Source: Bacteroidota bacterium
Lineage (GTDB): Bacteria; Bacteroidota; Bacteroidia; Chitinophagales; BACL12
Assembly: GCA_016124275.1 (NCBI GenBank)
Contig: WGOA01000014.1
Location: 1-64,000 of the forward strand
Length of the DNA: 64,000 nt
Direction of reading: 5' to 3'
In this document: piece after piece, positions 45,745 to 53,932 of the stretch
Position numbering within the stretch: position 1 is the first letter of the stretch
Layout: every line of letters begins with the position of its first letter
The notes under the pieces: generated by a model
What the model was told of the DNA's origin: nothing
What the model saw: only the letters and a program-made list of their open reading frames with translations
The model's database searches: none
Program-made: the position numbers and the translations under genes

Positions 45745-46053
45745 TTAGGAAATGCCGTCGATCTTAATGCGGGTGAAGGCTTGGCGGTGACCGTTTTTGA
45801 CGCGGTAGCCTTTGCGGCGCTTCTTCTTAAAAACAATGACCTTGTCGCCCTTGAGGTGTTCTAGGATGGTCGCAGATACTTTAGAAGAAGAGAGGGTAGG
45901 GGTACCCACCGTGATGTCAGTACCGTCTGCTTTGAGCAGAACTTCACTGAATTCGACCTTTTGGCCTTCCTCACCTTCGAGCCGGTGCACGAAGATCTCC
46001 TGGTCTTTCTCGACCTTGAACTGTTGGCCGGCAATCTCAACAATAACGTACAT
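45745..46053 (-). CDS. rplU: 50S ribosomal protein L21
   Basis: A 102-residue ribosomal protein from ATG 46053 (MYVIVEIAGQQFKVEKDQEI); an ATG ten codons upstream is not supported by the family start. Conserved features: VHRLEGEEG, TVGTPTL, and the C-terminal KKRRKGYRVKNGHRQ(A/P)FT that contacts 23S rRNA. It forms the usual rplU-rpmA pair. Confidence 0.97.
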   Translation of the reverse strand: MYVIVEIAGQQFKVEKDQEIFVHRLEGEEGQKVEFSEVLLKADGTDITVGTPTLSSSKVSATILEHLKGDKVIVFKKKRRKGYRVKNGHRQAFTRIKIDGIS

Positions 46054-46080
46054 GGGGAAGGCTAGTTTTAATTGGACGTG

Positions 46081-46088
46081 CAAATTTA
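46081..46088 (-). promoter_or_regulatory. -7 box (TAAATTTG) of the rplU-rpmA operon
   Basis: Exact TAnnTTTG on the minus strand, 27 bases before the rplU ATG, with a -33 TTTG (46111-46114) at 22-base spacing. Confidence 0.75.
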
Positions 46089-46253
46089 CGACTTGTTAGC
46101 AATAAGCGGGCAAAACCGAACATTAAATTAACATTCGGATAAAAAACCGCTTTAATTCGACCAACAAAGACAAGCAGTGAGGAACCCGACAAAAATAAAA
46201 ATCTTTGCAGCCAAAGCCTATCCCGGCTTTGAATTTCCTTTTAATTCCTGCTT

Positions 46254-47762
46254 TTGAGCCTAAAATCATATTTGGCCCGGCCTTTTGCCGCCTGGGAAGC
46301 CGCCCAAATCCGCCGTTGGAGCAGCGATCCGGTCGGATCACAACGCAAGGTTCTCGGGCAATTGCTGCGAAAAGGCGGCCAGACCCATTTTGGCCGGGAA
46401 CACCGCCTGGATCAGGTGCGCGATGCTGCGGGTTTTCGCCAGGCCATTCCCCTGAGGGATTATGAGCAACTGAAGCCCTGGATAGAGCGCGTGAAAAGCG
46501 GGGAATCTGACGTGCTCTGGCCCGGGAAACCGGCCTATTTCGCCAAAACATCCGGCACCACATCCGGCACAAAGTACATCCCACTCACCCCGGATTCCAT
46601 TCCAAATCACATTGGCACGGCACGTGCGGCGCTGACCAGCTACATCCATTCCACAGGCAAAACTGCCTTTGTTGACGGCAAAATGATCTTTTTGCAAGGC
46701 AGTCCGGTGTTGACCCAAACGGGAGGCATCCCGACCGGCAGGCTCTCCGGCCTCGTGTACCACCACGTTCCAGCCTACCTGTTGCGAAACCGCATGCCCA
46801 CTTATGAAACCAACTGCATTGAAGATTGGGAGGAAAAAATAGAAGCTATTTGTCGCGAGACATCGCGGGAGCGCATGACGCTGATCAGCGGCATCCCACC
46901 CTGGGTTATTATGTATTTCGAAAGGCTACTCGCCTTGAACAAGGTGGACACGATCCGCGACCTTTTCCCCGACTTCTCCCTGTTTGTGCACGGAGGGGTC
47001 AATTTTCAGCCGTATGCCGCCCGCTTGCAGGAGCTGATTGGCGGCCATGTGGACACCTTGGAAACCTACCCGGCCTCGGAGGGTTTCATGGCTTTTCAGG
47101 ACAATCTGGAAGCGGATGGTCTGCTGCTCAATGTGGCCTCCGGAATCTGGTTTGAGTTCATTCCCATGGATCGCTACCACGAGCCGGACCCGCCCCGCCT
47201 CTCTGTAGAAGAGGTTGAAATAGGGGTGCAATACGCCCTGATTGTCAACAACAACGCAGGGCTCTGGGGCTATCGTCTCGGCGATACCATCCGCTTCACG
47301 TCGCTCCATCCGGCCCGCATTGTCGTCACGGGAAGAACGGCTCATTTTCTTTCCGCTTTCGGCGAGCATGTGATTGCCGAAGAGGTGGAAGGGGCGATGC
47401 AGTCGCTTCGCGAGCAACTCGGTGTAGAGGTAGTGGAATTCACGGTTGCTCCGCGCATGGGCGACGGGCAAGCCATGCCCCGGCACGAGTGGTTTGTGGA
47501 GTTCAGCAAGCGCCCTGATTCGATGGTTGACGCCACAGCTCTGCTGGACAGGGCCATGCAGGCGCGGAACACCTATTATAAAGACCTTGTAACCGGGTCC
47601 ATTTTAGCTCCCTTGGCCCTATTCCCCATTCGCCCGGGCGGCTTCCGGGATTACCAGCGATCAGTGGGCAAGCTCGGCGGCCAGAACAAAGTTGCCCGTT
47701 TGGCGAACAACCGCACCATTGCCGATGCCTTGCAACCCTACCTGGACAGGACCTTAACCTGA
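46254..47762 (+). CDS. GH3 auxin-responsive promoter family protein (acyl-amido synthetase-like)
   Basis: A 502-residue adenylate-forming enzyme related to plant GH3 proteins, which activate a carboxylic acid with ATP and couple it to an amino acid. Family features: FAKTSGTTSGTKYIPLT (phosphate-binding loop), LETYPASEGFMAFQ (acid/ATP site), LIVNNNAGLWGYRLGDTI and VTGRTAHFLSAFGEHV (hinge). The start is a TTG at 46254; no ATG fits upstream. AATCTTTG at 46200-46207 resembles a -7 box with one mismatch. In bacteria the substrate is generally unknown. It stands alone, divergent from rplU and 133 bases before rseP. Confidence 0.9.
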   Translation: MSLKSYLARPFAAWEAAQIRRWSSDPVGSQRKVLGQLLRKGGQTHFGREHRLDQVRDAAGFRQAIPLRDYEQLKPWIERVKSGESDVLWPGKPAYFAKTSGTTSGTKYIPLTPDSIPNHIGTARAALTSYIHSTGKTAFVDGKMIFLQGSPVLTQTGGIPTGRLSGLVYHHVPAYLLRNRMPTYETNCIEDWEEKIEAICRETSRERMTLISGIPPWVIMYFERLLALNKVDTIRDLFPDFSLFVHGGVNFQPYAARLQELIGGHVDTLETYPASEGFMAFQDNLEADGLLLNVASGIWFEFIPMDRYHEPDPPRLSVEEVEIGVQYALIVNNNAGLWGYRLGDTIRFTSLHPARIVVTGRTAHFLSAFGEHVIAEEVEGAMQSLREQLGVEVVEFTVAPRMGDGQAMPRHEWFVEFSKRPDSMVDATALLDRAMQARNTYYKDLVTGSILAPLALFPIRPGGFRDYQRSVGKLGGQNKVARLANNRTIADALQPYLDRTLT

Positions 47763-47812
47763 CCTTAACCACCGGCAAAGACCCCGTAAGCCCGGAGACC
47801 TGAAATAAACCG

Positions 47813-47820
47813 TATTTTTG
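47813..47820 (+). promoter_or_regulatory. -7 box (TATTTTTG) for rseP
   Basis: Exact TAnnTTTG in the gap after the GH3 gene, 75 bases before the rseP ATG. No clear -33 TTG at standard spacing. Confidence 0.6.
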
Positions 47821-47895
47821 CCCCCATATTCTCCCGAAACCGGCTCTGCTGCACGCATACCGGCACTCCCGGGCCTCCACAATCGCGCGATCTGA

Positions 47896-49248
47896 ATGAA
47901 TCCATTGCAAGTGCTCATCATGGCCGGACAGTTGATCCTGGCCTTGTCCATTCTGGTTACCATCCACGAACTCGGCCACTTTCTGGCGGCTCGTGCCTTT
48001 GGTATCCGGGTCGAAAAGTTCTTCGTCTTTTTCGACTTTGGCGGGTACAAACTCTTTAGTGTTAAAAGAGGCGACACCGAGTACGGGCTGGGCTGGTTCC
48101 CTTTAGGCGGCTACGTCAAGATTGCCGGTATGATTGACGAAAGCCTGGACAAAGAGCAGCTGAAACGAGAGCCGGAATCCTGGGAATTTCGCTCCAAACC
48201 CAATTGGCAGAAATTCATTGTCATGGTGGCTGGGGTGGTCATGAACTTCATTTTGGGTATTGCGCTCTATGCGTTTTACCTGGGCCAGTACCAGCAGTCG
48301 TACATCCCTAAATCAGAGTTCAACAAAGAAGGCATTTACGCCTATGAAACTGCCCGGGAATACGGTTTCCAGACCGGCGATAAACTCGTTTCCGTCAATG
48401 GCAAGACCTATGACCGCTTTGAGGACTACATGGCCAATTTTCGCATCTTTTTTGGGGGCGAAATGATGGTGGAACGCAATGGCGAGTTGGTCACCATAGA
48501 GATTCCTTCTTCGCATTTCAATCGGGTTCGCGAAGGCATGACCGGTTTTTTGGAGATGCGAAACGACGTGTTGGTCGATTCCATCTTAGGGCCTGATTTA
48601 AGCCCGGCCGCCCGGGCCGGCGTGCAACAGGGCGATCGTATTGCCGGTATCAACGGCGAACCCCTTTTCGCCTTTGGGCAATTGGTAGAAACCCTCGGCG
48701 CTAACAAAGGCGATTCCGTGACCCTTGAATTGGATCGCGCGGGTCAAACCCTAATCGTGCAAACTGCAGTGGACACTGCGGGTCGCATTGGTTTCGTGCC
48801 GGATATCGTGGTACTGCACAAAGAGCAAACCCAATACACCACGGCATCTGCCATGCGCTACGGGGCAGGGGATGCCTGGAACTGGTTGTACTTCAATGCA
48901 CGGGCCATGGGCAAAATCTTTACGGGCGATGTGCCCTTTGCCAAGTCCATTGAAAGCCCCATTGGCATTGCCCGCATTTACGGTCCCACCTGGGATTGGG
49001 CCAAATTCTGGTGGCTGACGGCTATTTTGAGCATGATCCTGGCCTTTATGAATATCCTGCCGATTCCCGCTTTGGACGGTGGTCACATCATGTTCATCTT
49101 TATTGAGACTGTCATCGGCCGCAAGCTCCCCGACAGCTTCATGGAAAAAGCGCAGGTCTTTGGCATGGTGGTCATTTTGGCGCTCATGGTGTTCGCGTTT
49201 GGCAGCGACATTTTGGAGATTGTTCAAGAGCGTTTTAGCGGAAAATGA
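47896..49248 (+). CDS. rseP: Site-2 intramembrane protease RseP
   Basis: A 450-residue M50 zinc protease with four membrane segments. The active site HELGH is at residues 24-28 in the first segment (TIHELGHFLAARAFG), and the second metal ligand is in PALDGGH near residue 395. Between them lie one PDZ region around DNVLVDSILGPDL...AGVQQGDRIAGING and a preceding PDZ-like stretch (ETAREYGFQTGDKLVSVNG). It cleaves regulators such as anti-sigma factors inside the membrane after a first cut. No sigma/anti-sigma pair is adjacent. The stop codon overlaps the next gene's ATG by four bases. Confidence 0.97.
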   Translation: MNPLQVLIMAGQLILALSILVTIHELGHFLAARAFGIRVEKFFVFFDFGGYKLFSVKRGDTEYGLGWFPLGGYVKIAGMIDESLDKEQLKREPESWEFRSKPNWQKFIVMVAGVVMNFILGIALYAFYLGQYQQSYIPKSEFNKEGIYAYETAREYGFQTGDKLVSVNGKTYDRFEDYMANFRIFFGGEMMVERNGELVTIEIPSSHFNRVREGMTGFLEMRNDVLVDSILGPDLSPAARAGVQQGDRIAGINGEPLFAFGQLVETLGANKGDSVTLELDRAGQTLIVQTAVDTAGRIGFVPDIVVLHKEQTQYTTASAMRYGAGDAWNWLYFNARAMGKIFTGDVPFAKSIESPIGIARIYGPTWDWAKFWWLTAILSMILAFMNILPIPALDGGHIMFIFIETVIGRKLPDSFMEKAQVFGMVVILALMVFAFGSDILEIVQERFSGK

Positions 49249-50186
49249 GGAGCGCGCCGCCCCTTCGCGGCCTGCGCATTGCTGCCCGGGTGCTGCTTTG
49301 GGCTGCTGCGCTCTTACCAGTTTTGCTGCCCGGTATCAGCACCAGCGTTGCTCAACCAGCGGAGAGCCCTTCCCCCGAAGGGACCGCCGATTCCAGCCTT
49401 ACTTTCTACCAACCCGAGTACCGAAAGGCGCTGATCGTGCCTTTTGACATGACCTATTACCTCAGCGACGCCGACCATGAGCTCGCCGAGCGCAACGGCA
49501 AAACGCTGGCGCAGGTGCAGCAAACGCTGCGCTACGGCATGGACGGCAATGTTTCGGCGTCTGTCATGGATTTGTACAGTACGCATAGAATCTTGTTGGA
49601 TACAATGCCGGACAAGAACCCGGACCTGATGCGGCTTTATGGCGCTATTCGCTACCGCTACCAGGCCCCCTTTGGGGTTAAACCCGCGGCGGAGCAGACT
49701 CCCGAAAAGCCACAGGAAGTGGAGCGACCCGCCGATGCATTGCGGCGTTTGTTTAAGGATGTTCGCGGGCAGGAAGACCCGCTGCCGGAAACAGACCAGC
49801 CCGATCCTTACTTTGAGGAAGGCGCTTTGCGCGGGCCGGTTTTGGGGCGGCGCACCATGCACGCAGAACTGCTGGATCCCGAAGTGTTAACCTACTTCTA
49901 CGACCGCTACGGTACCGATCTGTTTGTCTTCCTCAACCAATTGGAGATCAGGACCAACTACGCCCATTGTCTGGATCGGGCCACCAACACCTTTGTCCGG
50001 GAAATCTCCGTGCATTACAGCATTTACGACGTCAGCGGAAAGCTCTTCGCCTCCGATGTGGTTACGGTCATGGTCAGCTCCAACACCAACGACCTTTATG
50101 AAGTTATGGCCCGTGCATTTCCAGTGCTTTCTGCGGCGGTGGTCAGTGGATTACCGGCCCCGCGCTACTTGCGTACCGAGGAATGA
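49245..50186 (+). CDS. Exported protein of unknown function, coupled to rseP
   Basis: A 313-residue protein with a long N-terminal signal (RGLRIAARVLLWAAALLPVLL, cleavage near SVAQP) and no lipobox. After a Pro/Ser-rich linker, a conserved-looking domain reads YRKALIVPFDMTYYLSDAD and LAQVQQTLRYGMDGNVSASV, then an acidic middle (residues about 135-185), and finally DLFVFLNQLEIRTNYAHC, HYSIYDVSGKLFASDVVTVMVSS and ELLDPEVLTYFYDRYGTD. The last part could be a soluble beta-alpha domain resembling LpoB/TolB-type N-domains; this is only a resemblance. Four-base overlap with rseP implies coupled synthesis. I do not assign a function. Confidence 0.72.
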   Translation: MRSAPPLRGLRIAARVLLWAAALLPVLLPGISTSVAQPAESPSPEGTADSSLTFYQPEYRKALIVPFDMTYYLSDADHELAERNGKTLAQVQQTLRYGMDGNVSASVMDLYSTHRILLDTMPDKNPDLMRLYGAIRYRYQAPFGVKPAAEQTPEKPQEVERPADALRRLFKDVRGQEDPLPETDQPDPYFEEGALRGPVLGRRTMHAELLDPEVLTYFYDRYGTDLFVFLNQLEIRTNYAHCLDRATNTFVREISVHYSIYDVSGKLFASDVVTVMVSSNTNDLYEVMARAFPVLSAAVVSGLPAPRYLRTEE

Positions 50187-50197
50187 TTGCTTTGTCT

Positions 50198-50205
50198 TAT
50201 CTTTG
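50198..50205 (+). promoter_or_regulatory. -7 box (TATCTTTG) upstream of tRNA-Leu
   Basis: Exact TAnnTTTG, 69 bases before the mature tRNA 5' end. Confidence 0.6.
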
Positions 50206-50274
50206 TGCTCCCGCGGCAATTCCTTGTTAACTTTTTGCTGATGAGCCCGGGTTGTTCTCTTGATTTGTGCCCAT

Positions 50275-50358
50275 GCCGAAGTGGCGGAACTGGTAGACGC
50301 GCTGGATTCAAAATCCAGTAATGGCAACATTGTGTGGGTTCGAGTCCCACCTTCGGTA
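50275..50358 (+). tRNA. tRNA-Leu (anticodon CAA)
   Basis: 84 bases with the long variable arm expected for leucine: acceptor GCCGAAG/CTTCGGT with a G1-U72 pair, anticodon stem CTGGA/TCCAG with loop TTCAAAA, variable arm TAATGGCAACATTGT, T-loop GGTTCGAGTCC. CCA is not encoded. Confidence 0.95.
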
Positions 50359-50372
50359 CAAGCTTTCACAAG

Positions 50373-50399
50373 AAACCCGCGCTTAGGTGCGGGTTTTTT
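50373..50399 (+). terminator. Rho-independent terminator after tRNA-Leu
   Basis: AAACCCGC/GCGGGTTT stem with an eight-base loop, ending in six T (50394-50399). Confidence 0.88.
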
Positions 50400-50548
50400 A
50401 GTTTTAAGCCCTTGGTAGAGCGCATTTGTTTTCGGGCGAAGGGCCGTGTCCGCCTTACAACCCGGGTTAGGGTTCGCGTGTTGTTTTGCGTTAATCTTTG
50501 TTAAGTGTTGAGGCTATCCGCTTTATCCAGCCTATTCTTGGAGCAGAA

Positions 50549-52576
50549 ATGCTCCAAGCCATGCCAAGCATAAAACTGACCGTCATAAACCTGCTCCTGT
50601 TGTGGAGTGTTTTGTTTCTTTCCCCCGGATGCCAATCCCGTCAAATAGAAGGGGAAGCAACTGCTGAAACTATGAATACCACGCTTACTTCGCTGGCCAT
50701 ACCGGCGCTGCGCACCGCGGCAGAGGGCAGTCCTGCGCCGTTGATCCCGCTCCGGGATTTCTTTCGCAATGAAGAATCATTTCGGTACCGCTTATCGGCC
50801 AACGGACCCTGGATCAGTTGGCTTGCTCCCTTTGAAGGTCGAATGAACATTCACGTTATGCCGGCCGGTGGTGGCGATACAATTCGCGTAACAAATGTTA
50901 CGGAAAGAGATATCCCCACCTATTTCTGGTCCGGCGAAAATGAATTGTTGTACATCATGGACACTGGGGGTGATGAAAATTTCAGGCTCTACGCTGCGCG
51001 TGCTGATGGCAGCAACACCCGTATCCTTACCCCTGCTGAAGGTATTCGGGTAGAAATTATTGACGAACTCAAGGATTTTCCGGATGAATTGATCATCAGC
51101 ACCAACCAACGCAATCCGCAGGTTTTTGACCCGTACCGGCTCAATATCGCGAGTGGCGAAATGACCATGCTGGCGGAAAACCCTGGCAACATCATTAGTT
51201 GGTTAACCGATCATGAAGGTAAACTGCGGGTTGCGGTAGCTACGCTGGGTACCGATGTAGCGCTTCTTTATCGCGAAGATGAAACACAGGAATTCCGGGG
51301 GGTGGATACGTTTGATTTCCGTCAAAGTCTGCAGCCGCTCCTGTTTTCGTTTGACAACAAGCATGTGTACTGCAGTTCTAACCTGGGGCGAGATAAAAGT
51401 GCCATAGTCTTATACGATATGGCGGCAAACAAAGAGCTTTCTGTTTTGTTTGAATCAAACGAATATGATCTTTCAAATTTGTCATATTCACACAAGCGCA
51501 AAGTACTCACATCGGTCAAGTGGTCCAGTTGGAAAGGTGAGGAGCATTTTTTGGATGAAGCGACCCGCCAAATGCACCAGGAGATTCGCAAACAACTCGG
51601 TGCTGAACGTGAAATCACCATCCTTGACGCTACGGATGACGAAAGTCAGTACATGTTTGTGACCAATGGCGATGTTTACAACATTACCTATTACCTGTAC
51701 AGTGCGGCAGACAAAAGCATCCGCAAAGTGGCTGGTACCCGCGCTTGGATTAACGAAGACCATCTGGCTCGGATGCAGCCTATTCAATACAAAAGCCGGG
51801 ATGGACTGACCATCAACGGCTACCTGACCATACCAAAGGGTATGGAGGGAAAAAACCTTCCTGTTGTGGTAAATCCCCACGGTGGTCCTTGGTATCGCGA
51901 TCAGTGGGGGTACAACCCCGAAGTTCAATTCCTGGCCAACAGGGGGTATGCGGTTTTGCAAATGAACTTCCGCGGGTCACTTGGTTATGGGCGCAGTTTT
52001 TGGGAATCGTCGTTTAAGCAGTGGGGCAAAACCATGCAGGACGACATTTCTGATGGCGTAGCCTGGCTGGTTGAACAAGGCATCGCTGATCCGGACCGGG
52101 TAGCCATCTATGGAGGCAGCTACGGGGGGTATGCCACACTGGCCGGCCTGACCTTTACCCCTGATTTATACGCTGCCGGGGTTGACTACGTGGGTGTTTC
52201 CAACATGTTCACGTTTATGGAGAGCATCCCGGCCTATTGGGAACCCATGCGCAAAATGATGTACGAAATGGTGGGAGATCCCGTGAGCGATGCCGCATTG
52301 CTCGAGTCCGTTTCGCCCGTCATGCATGCCGATAAGATTACCGCCCCACTGTTGATTGCACAAGGTGCCCGCGATCCACGGGTGAACATCAACGAATCCG
52401 ACCAGATGGTGGATGCGTTGCGAAGCCGTGGTGTTGAAGTGCAGTATCTGGTCAAGGAAAACGAAGGCCACGGTTTTGCCAATGAGGAAAACCGCTTCGA
52501 ATTTTATGGGGCCATGGAAAAGTTCCTGGCCGAACACTTGAAGGGCAACAAGGAGCGTTCCGGCGCTTCGCTGTAG
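50549..52576 (+). CDS. S9 family prolyl oligopeptidase/acylaminoacyl peptidase, lipoprotein
   Basis: A 675-residue lipoprotein. ATG 50549 (or 50561) precedes the signal VINLLLLWSVLFLSPGC with the lipid-attachment Cys; an upstream TTG at 50498 is less likely. An N-terminal beta-propeller (about 90-420) with repeated D-G-x-x-x-x-L blades is followed by an alpha/beta-hydrolase catalytic domain: PVVVNPHGGPW, Ser524 in GGSYGGYATLAG, Asp609 in ARDPRVN and His641 in NEGHGFA. The fold size restricts it to oligopeptides. It likely digests short peptides in the periplasm or at the cell surface. A 34-bp tandem repeat starts right after its stop. Confidence 0.93.
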   Translation: MLQAMPSIKLTVINLLLLWSVLFLSPGCQSRQIEGEATAETMNTTLTSLAIPALRTAAEGSPAPLIPLRDFFRNEESFRYRLSANGPWISWLAPFEGRMNIHVMPAGGGDTIRVTNVTERDIPTYFWSGENELLYIMDTGGDENFRLYAARADGSNTRILTPAEGIRVEIIDELKDFPDELIISTNQRNPQVFDPYRLNIASGEMTMLAENPGNIISWLTDHEGKLRVAVATLGTDVALLYREDETQEFRGVDTFDFRQSLQPLLFSFDNKHVYCSSNLGRDKSAIVLYDMAANKELSVLFESNEYDLSNLSYSHKRKVLTSVKWSSWKGEEHFLDEATRQMHQEIRKQLGAEREITILDATDDESQYMFVTNGDVYNITYYLYSAADKSIRKVAGTRAWINEDHLARMQPIQYKSRDGLTINGYLTIPKGMEGKNLPVVVNPHGGPWYRDQWGYNPEVQFLANRGYAVLQMNFRGSLGYGRSFWESSFKQWGKTMQDDISDGVAWLVEQGIADPDRVAIYGGSYGGYATLAGLTFTPDLYAAGVDYVGVSNMFTFMESIPAYWEPMRKMMYEMVGDPVSDAALLESVSPVMHADKITAPLLIAQGARDPRVNINESDQMVDALRSRGVEVQYLVKENEGHGFANEENRFEFYGAMEKFLAEHLKGNKERSGASL

Positions 52577-52577
52577 A

Positions 52578-52660
52578 GGAGGGGCGCTTTAAACCGGAGC
52601 GTCGGTTTTATGGAGGATCGATTTAAACCGGAGCGTCGGTCTAAAGGAGTGGCGCTTTAT
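52578..52660. repeat. 34-bp tandem repeat, about 2.4 copies, after the S9 peptidase stop
   Basis: Units at 52578-52611 and 52612-52645, sharing TTTAAACCGGAGCGTCGGT, and a partial third unit 52646-52660 (GGAGTGGCGCTTTAT). The array begins one base after the TAG stop codon (52574-52576). Confidence 0.88.
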
Positions 52661-52734
52661 TAAAAAGAGCAACAGGGCTAACGATCAGGGAAGCACATCC
52701 AGCGGCAAAAGCATGAGTTGCTGAAAGGATGCAG

Positions 52735-53703
52735 CTATTTGCTCTTTTTCGCCAACTCCTTCCTTAACCGCAGGGCAATGCTGCGGGGAATCTCCGGTTC
52801 TGCGGCGGCCATCAGGGCTAACGATTCCTGCAGTTTTTCAGGATTGTCCTGGTCGAAAATGCTCAAAAAGTAGTAGCCCAAATAGCGAAACATCGGCGCT
52901 TCATCTTCCGTGATGCGCTGGATGGTTTGCCGATCCAGCGTTTGGATGGGAAGCCCTTTCAGCTCTGCTTCCATAACCTGAATAAGGGCCATTTCAATTT
53001 CCCTTTCTTTGCCGCTCCCGGTAAGGCGCTGGTAGCGTTTGCGGTCTGTGTAAAATACCCCTGTTTGGTCCGGAAGGGTCGTGGCAAGAAACAGCGCAAA
53101 AGACACCAACCCGCAAACCAAAAGCGCAAAGGCGAAGATTGGATTTAGCCAAGGCATACCTCCAAAACACAACCCGGTTAAAACCAGCGATGCCAGGGGA
53201 CCTGCCAGGAGCACTCGCCCTATTTTGACAGGAATTTCCTGGCTGTCCGGTGCAGGAGTTGTAGCAGCTACCCCCCCAAACAAGCCCCAATCTGTGTTCC
53301 AATACAGTTCAATTCGCCCTTGTTCGTTGCGCCTCATGCCTAAAAATCCCACAACCAGCATTTCAAACGAAAATCCTTGCACTAACCCGGCAATTAAATG
53401 ACCAAGCTCGTGCACCAGCAGGGCACCAAACAGGGCTGCCAGGAGCAACAGAGCCAGCCAGATATTGAATTGTTCAGGTTCCGGAACGACTTGATCCAAT
53501 AGTGATGAATATGCCAGCAGCGCCCCAAAGACGGCGCCAAAAGCCGCAAAGCCCAGAATGATGAGCAGCGTTTTGAGCCCTTTGGAATTTTGTTTTTTCT
53601 CTTTCAAGCGTCGAAAAAATGATTGGGAGAACAGCAAATTAGCCCAAACGATTGGCGATGGCACTCCGTACTTTACTTTGGGCTTCGCGTTAAGGCAAGT
53701 CAT
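52735..53703 (-). CDS. M50-like site-2 protease family membrane protein
   Basis: A 322-residue inner-membrane protein. Hydrophobic segments lie at about 45-65, 78-100, 150-170 and 180-200. The zinc motif HELGH occupies residues 98-102 (LLVHELGHLIAGL), as in intramembrane M50 peptidases, and is followed by ELYWNTDWGLFGGVA and ALLLAGPLASLVL-type helices. A typical NPxPxxDGG second motif is not evident, so activity is uncertain. The C-terminal third is soluble and charged (QRLTGSGKEREIEMALIQ, EEAPMFRYLG-like), unlike RseP, and there is no PDZ domain. The start is uncertain: the first 35 residues are hydrophilic. No partner gene is coupled. Confidence 0.75.
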   Translation of the reverse strand: MTCLNAKPKVKYGVPSPIVWANLLFSQSFFRRLKEKKQNSKGLKTLLIILGFAAFGAVFGALLAYSSLLDQVVPEPEQFNIWLALLLLAALFGALLVHELGHLIAGLVQGFSFEMLVVGFLGMRRNEQGRIELYWNTDWGLFGGVAATTPAPDSQEIPVKIGRVLLAGPLASLVLTGLCFGGMPWLNPIFAFALLVCGLVSFALFLATTLPDQTGVFYTDRKRYQRLTGSGKEREIEMALIQVMEAELKGLPIQTLDRQTIQRITEDEAPMFRYLGYYFLSIFDQDNPEKLQESLALMAAAEPEIPRSIALRLRKELAKKSK

Positions 53704-53752
53704 ACAGCTGAATGTCCCAAGTTAACAGCTGTGCCGAGGCGCCGGCCACCTC

Positions 53753-53872
53753 CTGGAGTGGTCGGCCCCTGCCTGGAGGGGTCGGCCTGTACCTGGAGGG
53801 GTCGGCCTGCACCTGGAGGGGTCGACCTGCACCTGGAATGGTCGGCCTCCACTTGGAGGCGCAGGCCTGCAG
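53753..53872. repeat. 20-bp minisatellite, six copies
   Basis: Six contiguous 20-base units starting at 53753, 53773, 53793, 53813, 53833 and 53853, consensus CTGGAGGGGTCGGCCTGCAC. The inner units are nearly identical and the outer two diverge. Two ORFs of about 70 codons on opposite strands across it are repeat artefacts. Confidence 0.95.
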
Positions 53873-53908
53873 CTGGGTAAATGCTCTACAACTGAACCAC
53901 TTGCGCCG

Positions 53909-53916
53909 TAGCTTTG
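53909..53916 (+). promoter_or_regulatory. -7 box (TAGCTTTG) of the CotH/lamin-tail gene
   Basis: Exact TAnnTTTG ending 16 bases before the ATG at 53933. The minisatellite ends 36 bases upstream of the box, so the repeat occupies the upstream activator region. Confidence 0.75.
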
Positions 53917-53932
53917 AACAAAGCGTTCGGTC

